From Pedobacter africanus (lineage in GTDB: Bacteria; Bacteroidota; Bacteroidia; Sphingobacteriales; Sphingobacteriaceae), in assembly GCF_900176535.1 (NCBI RefSeq), contig NZ_FWXT01000001.1, positions 744,001 to 808,000 of the forward strand: a stretch of 64,000 bases of DNA, written 5' to 3'. Shown here piece by piece: positions 1-7,806 of the stretch (position 1 is the first letter of the stretch; each line of letters opens with the position of its first letter). Both the position numbers and the translations under genes were made by a program. Under the pieces are notes generated by a model that saw only the letters and a program-made list of their open reading frames with translations, made no database searches and was not told the DNA's origin.

Positions 1-280
1 TTGATTTAAAAGCTCCACATGATATGCATTTAAACATTCCGTTCTTACTATCTCTTAGCCGGATGTACTTGTTAAACCACTCTTGAGCGCTGTTAAGCAA
101 CCAGGGTAAAGGTCTATCCATCAAACTTACCGATCGTGGCTTAGCGGGCTTTATTTTGATTGCTTTGATCTTCACTGGCCTGGCAGCTGACTTCTTGATC
201 GGTTTCTTTAGCTGGTAGTAGCAGGCGATTGAATGGTGCTTATCTACAGCCTGGCAATGTTTACATACGACTGGTTTCAT
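1..280 (-). CDS. ninG: NinG-like phage recombination protein (partial, C-terminus cut)
   Basis: The reading frame begins at ATG 280 and is still open at base 1, so about 93 N-terminal residues are seen. An N-terminal CKHC zinc-knuckle-like motif is followed by a basic Lys/Pro-rich stretch. Then comes a segment resembling lambda NinG (W-F-N-K-Y-I-R-L-R-D) and a second CISCG motif at the edge. NinG family proteins act in phage recombination, probably on Holliday junctions. The start overlaps the stop of the preceding gene as ATGA, so it belongs to the leftward early operon. The family call rests on the two Cys motifs and the YIRLRD core. Confidence 0.75.
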   Translation of the reverse strand, partial: MKPVVCKHCQAVDKHHSIACYYQLKKPIKKSAARPVKIKAIKIKPAKPRSVSLMDRPLPWLLNSAQEWFNKYIRLRDSKNGMFKCISCGAFKS

Positions 281-648
281 AGCTTAACCTCCAGCTCTTT
301 GCCAAGCGATGCACAAAAGTTCTGGATATGGTGTACACCAGTAAACAGCTGGCCCAGATACGTTTCATTGAACTGGAAGAACCACGCCCCAGAATTTGCC
401 CTGGCGTACAGCTTGGCTGCGCTGATGTTTAGCACGAAATCAAAGCCGTTTTCCTGTTTAGCCTCAAACCCAAGCTTTAGCAGCCATTCTTCGGTCATGG
501 GGATTGACTCGTACAGGGATGATTTTCCCAGAGGCCTGTCAAATGTACCTATCTCATCAGTCCGATAATTCAGGCATGAAACTACCTGTATTTCATCTAC
601 TCCTTTGAACTTAATCAGGTTACCCGATCTTAAATCTGTTGCTTTCAT
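277..648 (-). CDS. Phage hypothetical protein, 123 aa
   Basis: A 123-residue soluble protein opening with an ATDLRSGNLIKF segment, a start seen in many small Bacteroidota phage proteins of unknown role. No catalytic motif, signal peptide or membrane segment is visible. Its stop overlaps the NinG start (ATGA), which implies translational coupling. The operon context is phage early replication/recombination; function is not recognised. Confidence 0.7.
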   Translation of the reverse strand: MKATDLRSGNLIKFKGVDEIQVVSCLNYRTDEIGTFDRPLGKSSLYESIPMTEEWLLKLGFEAKQENGFDFVLNISAAKLYARANSGAWFFQFNETYLGQLFTGVHHIQNFCASLGKELEVKL

Positions 649-699
649 ATTTAAAGTTAATTTATTTTTTATCTGCCCCGTGGCAAATGTGCATTTCAG

Positions 700-1083
700 T
701 TAAATTATTGTGGGAATTACACCCTGTTTAAAGATGAACATCCAGTAAACGTTAGCCTGATCGGTTAATTCTGATTGAGAAGGATAATATTCAATTGCCA
801 TTGTTTCCTCTCCGAATATCTTATTCTTTATATTCTGCATTTCAGACCAATGATTATGTATAGGTAATGCGTCATGCTTTTGGACCATCGCCCTTATTGC
901 AATGTGTCCGCCAGTCATTTTGCAAGCATCGTTAATCATTACAGTAAAACGATTATTCCGGAAACATCTTGTCATCCATGAGGGATGTTCTTTATTGCTT
1001 AAATCAATTTCAACAAAAGGCGTAACGTTAAACTTGAACAGCTTGTTTGCCTCTTTCTGTCTCAATTTATCAACTTTATTCAT
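700..1083 (-). CDS. DUF7694-type phage protein
   Basis: A 127-residue protein whose central part (CFRNNRFTVMIND, then HNHWSEMQNIKN and IEYYPSQSEL) matches the pattern I associate with DUF7694. That is a small phage family with an FRN-N-Y/F-TVM core, a W-x-x-x-Q-x-I-K-N segment and an E-YP-ES-L-D-N-Y-W end. Function is unknown. It sits in the leftward early operon with a 51-base gap before the next gene. The family name is from memory of the motif order. Confidence 0.65.
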   Translation of the reverse strand: MNKVDKLRQKEANKLFKFNVTPFVEIDLSNKEHPSWMTRCFRNNRFTVMINDACKMTGGHIAIRAMVQKHDALPIHNHWSEMQNIKNKIFGEETMAIEYYPSQSELTDQANVYWMFIFKQGVIPTII

Positions 1084-1114
1084 GTCTTAAATTATTATAT
1101 AAAATACGGATTAT

Positions 1115-1240
1115 TTATGAATTAAACAAGCTTTTAAAACTCTCCGAATAAAAACTGCCAGCCTTGCCGGCCGGGAACTGGATGCAGTCACGCATGCGAA
1201 GGATACCTACTGCCAGGTGTATGATCTGGTGGGGTTTCAT
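1115..1240 (-). CDS. Small phage ORF, 41 aa
   Basis: A 41-codon frame from ATG 1240 to TAA 1115. The start overlaps the stop of the upstream gene (1237-1458) as ATGA, the same coupling used by most genes in this operon, and this is the main support. The peptide (MKPHQIIHLAVGILRMRDC start) is slightly basic and has no recognisable domain. It fills an otherwise empty gap between two genes. Confidence 0.45.
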   Translation of the reverse strand: MKPHQIIHLAVGILRMRDCIQFPAGKAGSFYSESFKSLFNS

Positions 1241-1458
1241 GGCTGTGCCTCCCAGAGCCAATCATAAACTGCTCCCTTAAAAATATTCTTGTCTTTTTCA
1301 GTAAGGCATGTTTGCTTCTCGATGTATTCTTTGAATTCTGCACGGAGATTAATCTTGCTTTCTGACCTACAAATCCTCACAATCTCCTGAAGTTCATTTT
1401 CCATGAGCATCACTCCATGTTCCTCGAGCATGTAGTTGAATAGTTTTTGGTGTTTCAT
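1237..1458 (-). CDS. Phage hypothetical protein, 73 aa
   Basis: A 73-residue acidic/helical protein with no recognised domain. Its ATG overlaps the previous stop by four bases (ATGA at 1455-1458), and its own stop overlaps the 41-codon ORF downstream, so it is embedded in a coupled translation chain. No membrane segment or cysteine cluster beyond isolated Cys residues. Confidence 0.6.
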   Translation of the reverse strand: MKHQKLFNYMLEEHGVMLMENELQEIVRICRSESKINLRAEFKEYIEKQTCLTEKDKNIFKGAVYDWLWEAQP

Positions 1459-1931
1459 GGCTTGGTCCTTTCTGTGTTCCCCCCCTCATCATCGCTAAGA
1501 ATTTCGTCTGTTTCGTTCAGAACATTTCTTATCCAATCATTATAATAATCTGGTAATTCAACATGGCTATTTATATTCTGCAAACAGCCATGTAACTTCT
1601 GCCCGGCGATTTTTAGGTCTATTTCTTGTTGCTCCAACTCCTTCACCCGCTGATCAGCCGCTTCTGCCCTGGCTTTGAATTGCTGAGTATGTAGGTAATG
1701 AGATTCATCATACATTTTCGATATAAAAGCTACCCGTACATTGCCACCTATCATCTGATGATAAAATTCCGACCAGCTATTATAATTATATTGTCTTGCA
1801 ATTGTTTCCTTAGCATCGTTTACCGTCATCACCTCTCCGGTGGGTGTGTGTGGCATCTGCGAATTACCGGATGCAACTACTGGAGTATTGTTAGTGTATG
1901 CTGTTAGTTGTTTAAATGGTTGATCTTTCAT
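1455..1931 (-). CDS. Phage hypothetical protein, 158 aa
   Basis: A 158-residue protein starting at ATG 1931, one base after the stop of the upstream gene. A longer TTG start at 1958 is possible but would run into that gene. The middle (about residues 85-110, QQFKARAEAADQRVKELEQQ) looks like a short coiled coil, and the C-terminus is acidic. A similar arrangement of a Q/N-rich N-terminus and a coiled-coil centre is common in phage accessory proteins. Function is not recognised. Confidence 0.6.
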   Translation of the reverse strand: MKDQPFKQLTAYTNNTPVVASGNSQMPHTPTGEVMTVNDAKETIARQYNYNSWSEFYHQMIGGNVRVAFISKMYDESHYLHTQQFKARAEAADQRVKELEQQEIDLKIAGQKLHGCLQNINSHVELPDYYNDWIRNVLNETDEILSDDEGGNTERTKP

Positions 1932-1932
1932 C

Positions 1933-2358
1933 TTAATAAATTGGTTTAGGTTCTTCAACTATGGGTTTGTAGTGGGTAATCACCTTATACTTAAAATATT
2001 CGCATACCGCGTCAGCAGAAAATGTTTGAGCCAATATTAATTTTGACTCTTCTGATAAATCCAATTTATCGATATTACACACTTTAAACCGTCCGCAGGC
2101 AGGCAAATTACTTCCGTCCGGTTCTATCCTTGTCCAGCCGTTGTTCGATTCCAGATTAGTTAATTCAATGGGCCTCCAAGATTGATTTCCAAAAGGATTA
2201 GAAAAATCTATATCTTCAAATTTTCTACAATAATCTGAATATAATTTATCACCACCATTTATCCACCCATCTGGGCCTATATAAGGTTTTAACTCATCAT
2301 AGTATTTGCCGTAAGCAGCTTTTATAGCCTCCTGCTTGGCTTGGTCGTTTGTTTTCAT
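1933..2358 (-). CDS. Phage hypothetical protein, 141 aa
   Basis: A 141-residue protein rich in Tyr and Trp with segments such as NNGWTRIEPDGSNLP and GRFKVCNID. No catalytic motif is recognised. It lies between short operon genes with only 1 base to the next start. Product unknown; the long open frame and operon position support it as real. Confidence 0.6.
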   Translation of the reverse strand: MKTNDQAKQEAIKAAYGKYYDELKPYIGPDGWINGGDKLYSDYCRKFEDIDFSNPFGNQSWRPIELTNLESNNGWTRIEPDGSNLPACGRFKVCNIDKLDLSEESKLILAQTFSADAVCEYFKYKVITHYKPIVEEPKPIY

Positions 2359-2376
2359 ACTATAATATCTCCTAAC

Positions 2377-2607
2377 TTACCAGCCTATTTTAATGCTACC
2401 AGCTTGCCTATCACCGCAGGTATATCCTAATAGGCACAATTCCCGCTTAAACCTTTCTTCATGTATTCCTGAAACAGGCAAATCCACCCATGCGTAGAAT
2501 TCGCCTTCTAAACATTGTTCTTTTATCTTTTTAATAGCTCCAGTGATTGCCATTTTAAATGCCCCCTCGCTTTCTTGGGACAATTTTCTTGCTTCTTCTG
2601 CTTTCAT
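2377..2607 (-). CDS. Phage hypothetical protein, 76 aa
   Basis: A 76-residue protein: an N-terminal charged helix (EEARKLSQESEGAF), a central amphipathic helix (AITGAIKKIKEQCLEG) and a short beta-rich tail ending in a Gly-Trp. No family recognised. The 209 bases upstream (2608-2816) contain only weak short frames and no firm gene. Confidence 0.6.
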   Translation of the reverse strand: MKAEEARKLSQESEGAFKMAITGAIKKIKEQCLEGEFYAWVDLPVSGIHEERFKRELCLLGYTCGDRQAGSIKIGW

Positions 2608-2816
2608 CTTGTTTATTGTTTAATTGGTGTGGTTAAATAACCCCGGCCGGTATCCGATAGACCCTATTTGTGTAGCCTGATGTGCCTTGTGTAACTCGTA
2701 CATTGGCTGGAAGCACACGGATTTTACAACACTGCGACCAATTGCCTTATGTATTATTCATGGTTAAGGGTATCTACGACGTTTGATCAGCCGATCCGGG
2801 GCGTTTATTTTGCTTT

Positions 2817-3080
2817 TTACTCTGTTGGCGCTTCTGGTAATAGTATTTCAGCCCATTTTAAAGGGGGCAATCCTCCAAAAGTCCCATCATAGAATTTCCA
2901 TTGGCCTCCATTTTCGGTGTCTACGTATTTTGATATATAACGTCCATATATTCCACACCAAACAATTACATTTTTACCATACTCAGGCGTTCTTTTACTT
3001 ACATCTATCCATTTTGGTGACAAATCAATTATTGCATTATTATACCCATCATTATAGCCTATCATGTAGTCTGTCTCCAT
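2817..3080 (-). CDS. DUF551-like phage protein
   Basis: An 87-residue protein with the DUF551 layout: W-I-D-V-S-K-R-T-P-E-x-G-K-N-V-I-V-W in the middle and a closing W-A-E-I-L-L-P-E-A-P. DUF551 is a small phage/prophage family of unknown function. ATG 3080 is chosen over a GTG at 3083. It overlaps the upstream stop as TGATG and is preceded by AGGAGG with good spacing. Confidence 0.7.
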   Translation of the reverse strand: METDYMIGYNDGYNNAIIDLSPKWIDVSKRTPEYGKNVIVWCGIYGRYISKYVDTENGGQWKFYDGTFGGLPPLKWAEILLPEAPTE

Positions 3081-3490
3081 CACTCCCCCTCCTTTAATCT
3101 GTAAACAATTGCGAACGTGCCAGTTCTTTCCAGCTGCTCTCTCCTTAGAAGGGATTGCATGGATTCAAGGGCAGATTTATACCTTGCGTTAAAACCACGT
3201 GGCACAAACCCATTGTCACGCCAGTAATGCTTATAGCCTCTACGGTCTTTCGGAACCACCAGCCTACACTGTTCCTCTGTGAGGCCTGTGTTTAAGCCTA
3301 AGAGTGTCCAATCACCATCTGGTAGTTTTTCGTGAGTCCAGCCAAACGGCATAGGTTTAGCGCCAGGCTGTCGATAAGAAAGGTTATACCATGCGGCATT
3401 ATGACTTATGCAAACCTTGTCTGCACCCTCTGGCACCCTTATCGCTGCCAGATAGGCAACAGGTGTATCAAATTGGTGGATGTTAGTCAT
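3080..3490 (-). CDS. Phage hypothetical protein, 136 aa
   Basis: A 136-residue basic protein with aromatic-rich segments (HNAAWYNLSYRQPG, YKHYWRDNGFVPRGF). No family recognised. The first eight bases overlap the end of the XRE gene upstream, and its stop overlaps the following start. A coupled member of the early operon. Confidence 0.6.
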   Translation of the reverse strand: MTNIHQFDTPVAYLAAIRVPEGADKVCISHNAAWYNLSYRQPGAKPMPFGWTHEKLPDGDWTLLGLNTGLTEEQCRLVVPKDRRGYKHYWRDNGFVPRGFNARYKSALESMQSLLRREQLERTGTFAIVYRLKEGE

Positions 3491-3737
3491 TGGTGGCCTC
3501 CTTTGTTATGGTAATGGTAAAACCGTAGTAAGTCAGTAATTTGCTCACGGTTTTGAAAGATAGGTTGACTATCTTGCCTGTTTCAATTTGCGATAAATAC
3601 GGGTTGCTTATACCGGTGTCCGCGGATACTTGCCGCAGTGTCTTACCTTTCATAAGTCTGAGTTGCTTGAAGTTCATATCCGACAACTCGAAAACAAAAT
3701 CTAAGTTTATCGGTATTGTGGTGTACTTCTTATCCAT
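3483..3737 (-). CDS. XRE-family HTH DNA-binding protein
   Basis: An 84-residue protein with one Cro/C1-type helix-turn-helix at about residues 22-75. FKQLRLMKGKTLRQVSADTG is followed by ISNPYLSQIETGK and a hydrophobic TVSKLLTYYG helix. Such proteins bind operators as dimers. Being inside the leftward early operon it could be an auxiliary regulator of late or early functions; the target is not evident. It overlaps both neighbours by 8 bases. Confidence 0.8.
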   Translation of the reverse strand: MDKKYTTIPINLDFVFELSDMNFKQLRLMKGKTLRQVSADTGISNPYLSQIETGKIVNLSFKTVSKLLTYYGFTITITKEATND

Positions 3738-3939
3738 TGCTCACTCCTTCCTGCAATAGTTCTGGGTTTTCTCTAAAAAACCTCTGACAGATGTAGACTA
3801 TATCGCATATAGTTTGATTTGTACTTTTCCCAGATATCGTTAGGAACCCTATTTGCATACCAACTTTATTGATAAGCGGATCCAATTCGTCAGGCACTTC
3901 AATTATTCCTTCTGGGGTAGGTTTATTCCAACTACTCAT
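3730..3939 (-). CDS. Phage hypothetical protein, 69 aa
   Basis: A 69-residue protein (SSWNKPTPEGIIEVPDELDPL start) with no known domain. The start overlaps the preceding stop as ATGA and the stop overlaps the XRE start by 8 bases, so all three are likely co-translated. No membrane segment. Function unknown. Confidence 0.6.
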   Translation of the reverse strand: MSSWNKPTPEGIIEVPDELDPLINKVGMQIGFLTISGKSTNQTICDIVYICQRFFRENPELLQEGVSNG

Positions 3940-4226
3940 GACTGACCTCCTTCTTTTTTCAAAGCATTCAACTGATTTTTGTACCTGGTAGCCACACCGC
4001 GCGCAGAAGAAAGCTGCTTTTCAAGTTTGGCTATTCGTGTGGCTCTCGTTCCGCAGGTGGATTTATACCATGCTAAATCCCTTTCCATTTGCAGACGGTC
4101 TTTTGCCATTAGTTCGCAAGCATCTGCAATTCGTTGAAGCGATCCGGTGTTAATGGATTCGTTCGAACTTTGGTTATTTGATGGAGCATATTGCGTCTTG
4201 CTATGCTCTCTGAATGTTTTATTCAC
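3936..4226 (-). CDS. Coiled-coil basic phage protein
   Basis: GTG 4226 is taken as the start: GAGG lies a few bases upstream and the gene then overlaps the upstream gene's end by only 8 bases, whereas longer starts would run far into that gene. The 96-residue product is strongly basic with a long helical C-terminal half (about 35-90) containing heptad-like spacing, ending KKEGG. Probably a DNA- or protein-binding accessory factor; no family recognised. Confidence 0.6.
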   Translation of the reverse strand: MNKTFREHSKTQYAPSNNQSSNESINTGSLQRIADACELMAKDRLQMERDLAWYKSTCGTRATRIAKLEKQLSSARGVATRYKNQLNALKKEGGQS

Positions 4227-4713
4227 CTTGCACCTCGCTTTCCTTTGGGGCTTCTGGTAATGCACATTCCGGCAGGTAATAAACGATATTTCTTGGAAGA
4301 TATGCCTCGTCATAACCACCACCTATTTGCTCACAGCATTCATACCATCCTTCAGGCATATAACTTCTATCAGGCTTGTGGTTAAGATGATCTTCATCGC
4401 CGTCAGCATCTACCTCTAAATCCCAACCGGAAGTATAAACAGCAACACACTTTATAAAATTTCCATTAATTGCCCTATGCAAGGCAAAAACGTGCTGTCC
4501 GGTTTTAGGAAGGGTACCTGGTGTTACCGGCACCAACTGCGGGGTAAGCTGCTTGATGGCCTCATTAAAGCCTGACTTATAGCCATCAGCAAATCCAGCT
4601 GCGCTTTCAAGTTCTGAAGAGAATGCTGGTAGATCCTCTAAATCTTTTCCGTACCTCTGTTTTACTGCTTTAGAAGTAAATTCGGATACCTGCTCCTGTT
4701 TTATTTCTTTCAT
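4219..4713 (-). CDS. DUF551-like phage protein, 164 aa
   Basis: A 164-residue protein. After a helical N-terminus (about 1-60) comes a C-terminal domain ending GGGYDEAYLPRNIVYYLP then LPEAP, which resembles the DUF551 tail seen in the gene at 2817-3080. A PKTGQHVFAL segment replaces the usual P-x-x-G-x-x-V-L-V strand. Thus the operon carries two divergent members of the same small-domain class. Function unknown. Confidence 0.6.
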   Translation of the reverse strand: MKEIKQEQVSEFTSKAVKQRYGKDLEDLPAFSSELESAAGFADGYKSGFNEAIKQLTPQLVPVTPGTLPKTGQHVFALHRAINGNFIKCVAVYTSGWDLEVDADGDEDHLNHKPDRSYMPEGWYECCEQIGGGYDEAYLPRNIVYYLPECALPEAPKESEVQGE

Positions 4714-4949
4714 GGTTTAGCTCTTTTATATGTTTTGAACTTAACTTCTTTCTTGAATGCCTCAATCAAATCGGCTTTATCCTTTTCTGGACCACCCACC
4801 CACAGGCTATCGGCAAAATCATGAACACCTCCGTCCATATCTTTGGTTACAATATCATAGACTTGACATCCCATATCTGAGCGATAAGTTTTATAACTGA
4901 TAATATCGGCTCCAATTTCTTTTGCAGCTTTATAAAATCTCTGTTTCAT
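4710..4949 (-). CDS. Phage hypothetical protein, 79 aa
   Basis: A 79-residue basic protein (KQRFYKAAKEIGADIISYK start) with a mixed alpha/beta look and no recognised domain. Its stop overlaps the next start as ATGA, so it is translationally coupled to the DUF551-like gene. Confidence 0.6.
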   Translation of the reverse strand: MKQRFYKAAKEIGADIISYKTYRSDMGCQVYDIVTKDMDGGVHDFADSLWVGGPEKDKADLIEAFKKEVKFKTYKRAKP

Positions 4950-4952
4950 GGT

Positions 4953-5387
4953 TTAATAATCTCTGTTTCTAATAAGCACTCTATTAATTTTTGATGATCT
5001 ATTTACTGTAGGTAAAGATTTAAGGTACTTTATGAACCATTTTCGGCCCTTGTATACAAACAGTGATTCTCCCCATCCGCCATTCTTGGCATAATCTTCA
5101 CTGCCTACCACCAGGTTAGTCCAGTGCAAGCCCTCAATCATCTCCGGAACGACAGCGTGTTCGTCACACTCGCCCCAGTAGTCGCGGGACCAGTGATGTA
5201 CTTCCGGTAAGTAGTCGTGGAACTTGTATTTTTTAGGATACCTTTTGCGTTGCCTCTTGCCATGACGATAATACCCCCAATACAACTCGGTTATAGCCGG
5301 GAAATTCCGATCCATAAAACCTTTTTGGAATAGAAGCTTAATTATCTGCTTCTCTTCTTTTACCCATTGTTTGACGTATTTTTTCAT
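4953..5387 (-). CDS. Phage hypothetical protein, 144 aa, Trp/Tyr-rich
   Basis: A 144-residue very basic, aromatic-rich protein with YWGYYRHGKRQRKRYPKKYK and HHWSRDYWGECDEH segments. The basic patch suggests nucleic-acid or nucleoprotein binding, but no family is recognised. Four-base overlap (ATGA) with the gene upstream. Confidence 0.6.
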   Translation of the reverse strand: MKKYVKQWVKEEKQIIKLLFQKGFMDRNFPAITELYWGYYRHGKRQRKRYPKKYKFHDYLPEVHHWSRDYWGECDEHAVVPEMIEGLHWTNLVVGSEDYAKNGGWGESLFVYKGRKWFIKYLKSLPTVNRSSKINRVLIRNRDY

Positions 5388-5818
5388 GGTTTCTCCTGGT
5401 TCAGTGAATTAATGTTTATTGCAAGGCCCTGTTCGATAAGGCCAAAAACGTCGAAGTGCATTTGCAGTAACTCAACTATTACACAATGTTCAATGAAGCT
5501 GTTGGCTAACCCATTTTTAAAATGATACCTCTTAACCTTATCATCAGAAATGAGATAATCGAAGTTTGGTGTATTCGGATATGTACTCTTGATGCCATAG
5601 ATATCAGTTGGCGACAAAATATCCATTGGGTAAAGGATTGGCTTAAGTTTATCACTTTTTACGCTAAATATATGGCCGTTTTCAGCCCTAACCTTTACAC
5701 CCTTTTCTTCGCAAGACATAGTAATTACCTTTGCAGTGCCTGTGTATTGCTGTATATCTACGTAGACAGTCAGCCCATAAGGCAAATAAGGCGCGATGTG
5801 TTTTAGTTCTAGTTTCAT
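5384..5818 (-). CDS. Conserved-looking phage protein, 144 aa
   Basis: A 144-residue protein beginning KLELKHIAPYLPYGLTVYV, a start I recognise from many Bacteroidota prophage proteins of unknown function. The pattern is an N-terminal beta domain followed by a helical region. No catalytic residues are evident. Coupled to the next gene by an ATGA overlap. Confidence 0.65.
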   Translation of the reverse strand: MKLELKHIAPYLPYGLTVYVDIQQYTGTAKVITMSCEEKGVKVRAENGHIFSVKSDKLKPILYPMDILSPTDIYGIKSTYPNTPNFDYLISDDKVKRYHFKNGLANSFIEHCVIVELLQMHFDVFGLIEQGLAININSLNQEKP

Positions 5819-5855
5819 ATTCCTGTTTGGGGTTAAGTTTGTTCGGTTATGGGGT

Positions 5856-6554
5856 CTATGCTATTTTTAAGTTTGATTTATAATTAGCAACAAACACTGC
5901 TTTTGCGAAACCTTCCGGCGTAACAGATCTGATCTCTTTGGTCCTTTCAGACTTACCGCCTAATTTGGCCCAGCCCGGATAATCATTACTTACTGGAGAC
6001 ACGGGTATCTTAACAGGCGGAACGAACCCATTACCGCACCATATCCAAGTTTCCTTATTGTAAGCATCACGGCCCGGATATATTTCCGGAAACAAGCAGT
6101 GTTGATGCCCTTCCGGCAGATAGCCGCCAAAATCGCAGGGATGAAACTTGAAGTCTGGTTTGCGGTCATCCAGTGTAGTGATCATTGTTTTTGGGTTCTC
6201 ACAGAAGTAAGGTATGTTAAAGAAGTCTGCAAGGAAAACCCCATGCCAGTACAGGCCCATAGCAACTGCCCAGAACATTGAATCATTAAGGGCTTTCTTT
6301 TCAAAGTGACGGGCACCGGCAACAGCCAAATCAGTACAAGGCGAAAAACAAGCTATCACCAACACATTGTTGTTCCTGCAAAGCTCACCTAATTGTTTAC
6401 GCCTCATCCGTAAATCCCCCCCCCATTTGATGATATTTCCATTACGGCTGTCTGGCATCCCCATATCAAATAAATGACACTCAATACCGGAGTCTGCCCA
6501 CGGCTTAGCCATTATCTCTGATTTGCTGTAAAGGAATAGCGCTATGTCTTTCAT
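5856..6554 (-). CDS. Phage DNA cytosine methyltransferase-like protein
   Basis: A 232-residue protein resembling the compact phage Dcm-type group. An N-terminal segment AKPWADSGIECHLFD looks like the SAM-binding motif I region. ACFSPCTDLAVAGARHF holds the catalytic PC motif (Cys73). ENP near residue 118 would be motif VI, and a C-terminal VTPEGFAKAVF completes the pattern. Related phage proteins have FPPCTH where this one has FSPCTD. It would modify phage or host DNA, plausibly against restriction. No cognate nuclease is next to it. Substrate base and site are inferred only. Confidence 0.7.
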   Translation of the reverse strand: MKDIALFLYSKSEIMAKPWADSGIECHLFDMGMPDSRNGNIIKWGGDLRMRRKQLGELCRNNNVLVIACFSPCTDLAVAGARHFEKKALNDSMFWAVAMGLYWHGVFLADFFNIPYFCENPKTMITTLDDRKPDFKFHPCDFGGYLPEGHQHCLFPEIYPGRDAYNKETWIWCGNGFVPPVKIPVSPVSNDYPGWAKLGGKSERTKEIRSVTPEGFAKAVFVANYKSNLKIA

Positions 6555-6556
6555 TT

Positions 6557-6862
6557 CTAGTCAATATCTAAAATTCTCTTTAACTCACTTTTAACCGCAT
6601 TTTTACCATTCTTTACTCCTTCTATATAAATAGCGTTCGCTAAATAGTCAAAAAGCTCTTTAACAGTAGAGGGTTCGTTTTTTAAATTCTTTGGATCCAG
6701 CGTGATTGGAAAACTCAATTTTCCTGCTGTTACAGAACCTGGAGTCGGAAGAGCGGATTCATTGTTGAAATAATAACCACTGTAATACCATCTTGGCTGT
6801 CCGCCTACCGATGGTTCTTTTTTGAAGCCAAATTGCTTCCATAATTCATCTGTTAATTTCAT
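6557..6862 (-). CDS. Phage hypothetical protein, about 101 aa
   Basis: Taken from ATG 6862 (MKLTDELWKQFGF start). An ATG at codon 11 of the longer frame and a GTG at 6928 are alternatives, the first being preceded by AAGGAAG. The RWYYSGYYF segment and acidic helical C-terminus look conserved in type but belong to no family I recognise. Two bases separate it from the methyltransferase start. Confidence 0.6.
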   Translation of the reverse strand: MKLTDELWKQFGFKKEPSVGGQPRWYYSGYYFNNESALPTPGSVTAGKLSFPITLDPKNLKNEPSTVKELFDYLANAIYIEGVKNGKNAVKSELKRILDID

Positions 6863-6960
6863 AATCGTATCGTCTTTTACCACCCCAAGCCCGTACATCG
6901 CTGTACAGGCTTCCTTTTCGCTCGCCACTACTGGGGATGAAGGGGGATGGGGGAATGTTA

Positions 6961-7104
6961 TTAAATGATATTGCTGTACGCTCCTTTATATGCCTTTTCA
7001 CCCGATGCTATCCTGCATATAACTGTACATCTATCATAAATTTTCCAATCGGTTTTTGTAACCAATAGAGCTGTTTTTAATCTGTTGAATCTGGTTGCGT
7101 TCAT
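6961..7104 (-). CDS. Small phage ORF, 47 aa
   Basis: ATG 7104 to TAA 6961 gives a 47-residue basic peptide (MNATRFNRLKTALLVTKTD start) with two Cys residues. It lies in an otherwise empty stretch of the operon, 12 bases after another short frame. No domain is recognised. Support is only frame length and position. Confidence 0.4.
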   Translation of the reverse strand: MNATRFNRLKTALLVTKTDWKIYDRCTVICRIASGEKAYKGAYSNII

Positions 7105-7116
7105 ATCCTTTAGGTT

Positions 7117-7251
7117 TTAATTGTTATAAAAATCCTCCACCTCTTGTTGGCTTATTCCAGCCATAAATTCAGTATAGAACCGCTCACCGTTACCCCATAC
7201 TAACCACTCGTCTATGTTGTGGTGTGTTCTGATAAATTTTGCTCTGTACAT
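7117..7251 (-). CDS. Small phage ORF, 44 aa
   Basis: ATG 7251 to TAA 7117 encodes 44 residues (MYRAKFIRTHHNIDEWLVWG start), acidic toward the C-terminus. The composition (Trp, His, Tyr in ordered spacing) looks protein-like rather than random. No family recognised. It lies between the gene at 7324 and the 47-residue frame. Confidence 0.45.
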   Translation of the reverse strand: MYRAKFIRTHHNIDEWLVWGNGERFYTEFMAGISQQEVEDFYNN

Positions 7252-7290
7252 TTTGATAAGTTTTAATTGCCATACCCTGGCACCTCAAAT

Positions 7291-7314
7291 CCCCGCCTTT
7301 GTTTCAGGGCGGGG
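7291..7314. repeat. GC-rich hairpin in the early operon
   Basis: CCCCGCC (7291-7297) and GGCGGGG (7308-7314) form a perfect 7-bp stem with a 10-base loop. A short T-rich run follows on the + strand only, while the surrounding genes are on the minus strand. It could act as an mRNA processing or stability element within the leftward transcript, or as a weak + strand terminator for antisense transcripts. Confidence 0.5.
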
Positions 7315-7323
7315 CGGGTTTTA

Positions 7324-7530
7324 TTATAATTCTTTTTCTATATCGAATCCTGAGTTCGGATTATCAAGACTGTAAATTCCAGTTTCAGTAAAGAAATCTG
7401 AGCCCCTTCCTTCTATTATTCCGCCATATGGACGGACATTATATTTAAATCCCATTTCATTTGAATTGTATTTTATGTGAACTATGCAGCCGTTCTTTGT
7501 AACATAGCTCTTGCCGACTTCAATCTTCAT
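7324..7530 (-). CDS. Phage hypothetical protein, 68 aa
   Basis: A 68-residue beta-rich protein (KIEVGKSYVTKNGCIVHI start, then YNVRPYGG) with the look of a small SH3-like or KOW-like barrel. This fold suggestion is by pattern only. The start overlaps the upstream stop as TAATG. No family is recognised. Confidence 0.6.
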   Translation of the reverse strand: MKIEVGKSYVTKNGCIVHIKYNSNEMGFKYNVRPYGGIIEGRGSDFFTETGIYSLDNPNSGFDIEKEL

Positions 7531-7763
7531 TAGTTTAATATTGATTGTATTTGCTCTTGTTTAGCTTGAATTAACGCAGCAGTATTAAAGTCATACCATA
7601 ATTTTTTAGCAGAAGCAACTTTGTTGGTTAATCTGATGAACTCAGCATCTTTTTTTAAAGATTTTAGTGATTTAGATCCAGCGTACAATTTGGCCGAGTC
7701 TAACGCGATAACATATTCAATTCTTGCGTTTTCTGCTTCTGTTAAAAAATATTGAGTATTCAT
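7530..7763 (-). CDS. First gene after internal phage promoter, 77 aa
   Basis: A 77-residue helical protein rich in Ala and Lys (EAENARIEYVIALDSAKLYAG type), with no known domain. It is the first gene downstream of a well-formed minus-strand promoter (TTTG-N20-TACATTTG at 7838-7807), so it starts a second transcription unit inside the leftward operon. Confidence 0.6.
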   Translation of the reverse strand: MNTQYFLTEAENARIEYVIALDSAKLYAGSKSLKSLKKDAEFIRLTNKVASAKKLWYDFNTAALIQAKQEQIQSILN

Positions 7764-7806
7764 CTTCTTTTTCCTTTAATCAAAAGCTTCATTGCTTTTG
7801 ATAGTT

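Noticed and set aside
2608..2816. Short minus-strand frames between two phage genes
   Set aside because: The best frame (27 codons from ATG 2703) has no coupling or ribosome site.
7291..7320. Hairpin called as a terminator of the phage operon
   Set aside because: The T run is on the plus strand, but the genes here run on the minus strand and continue past it.
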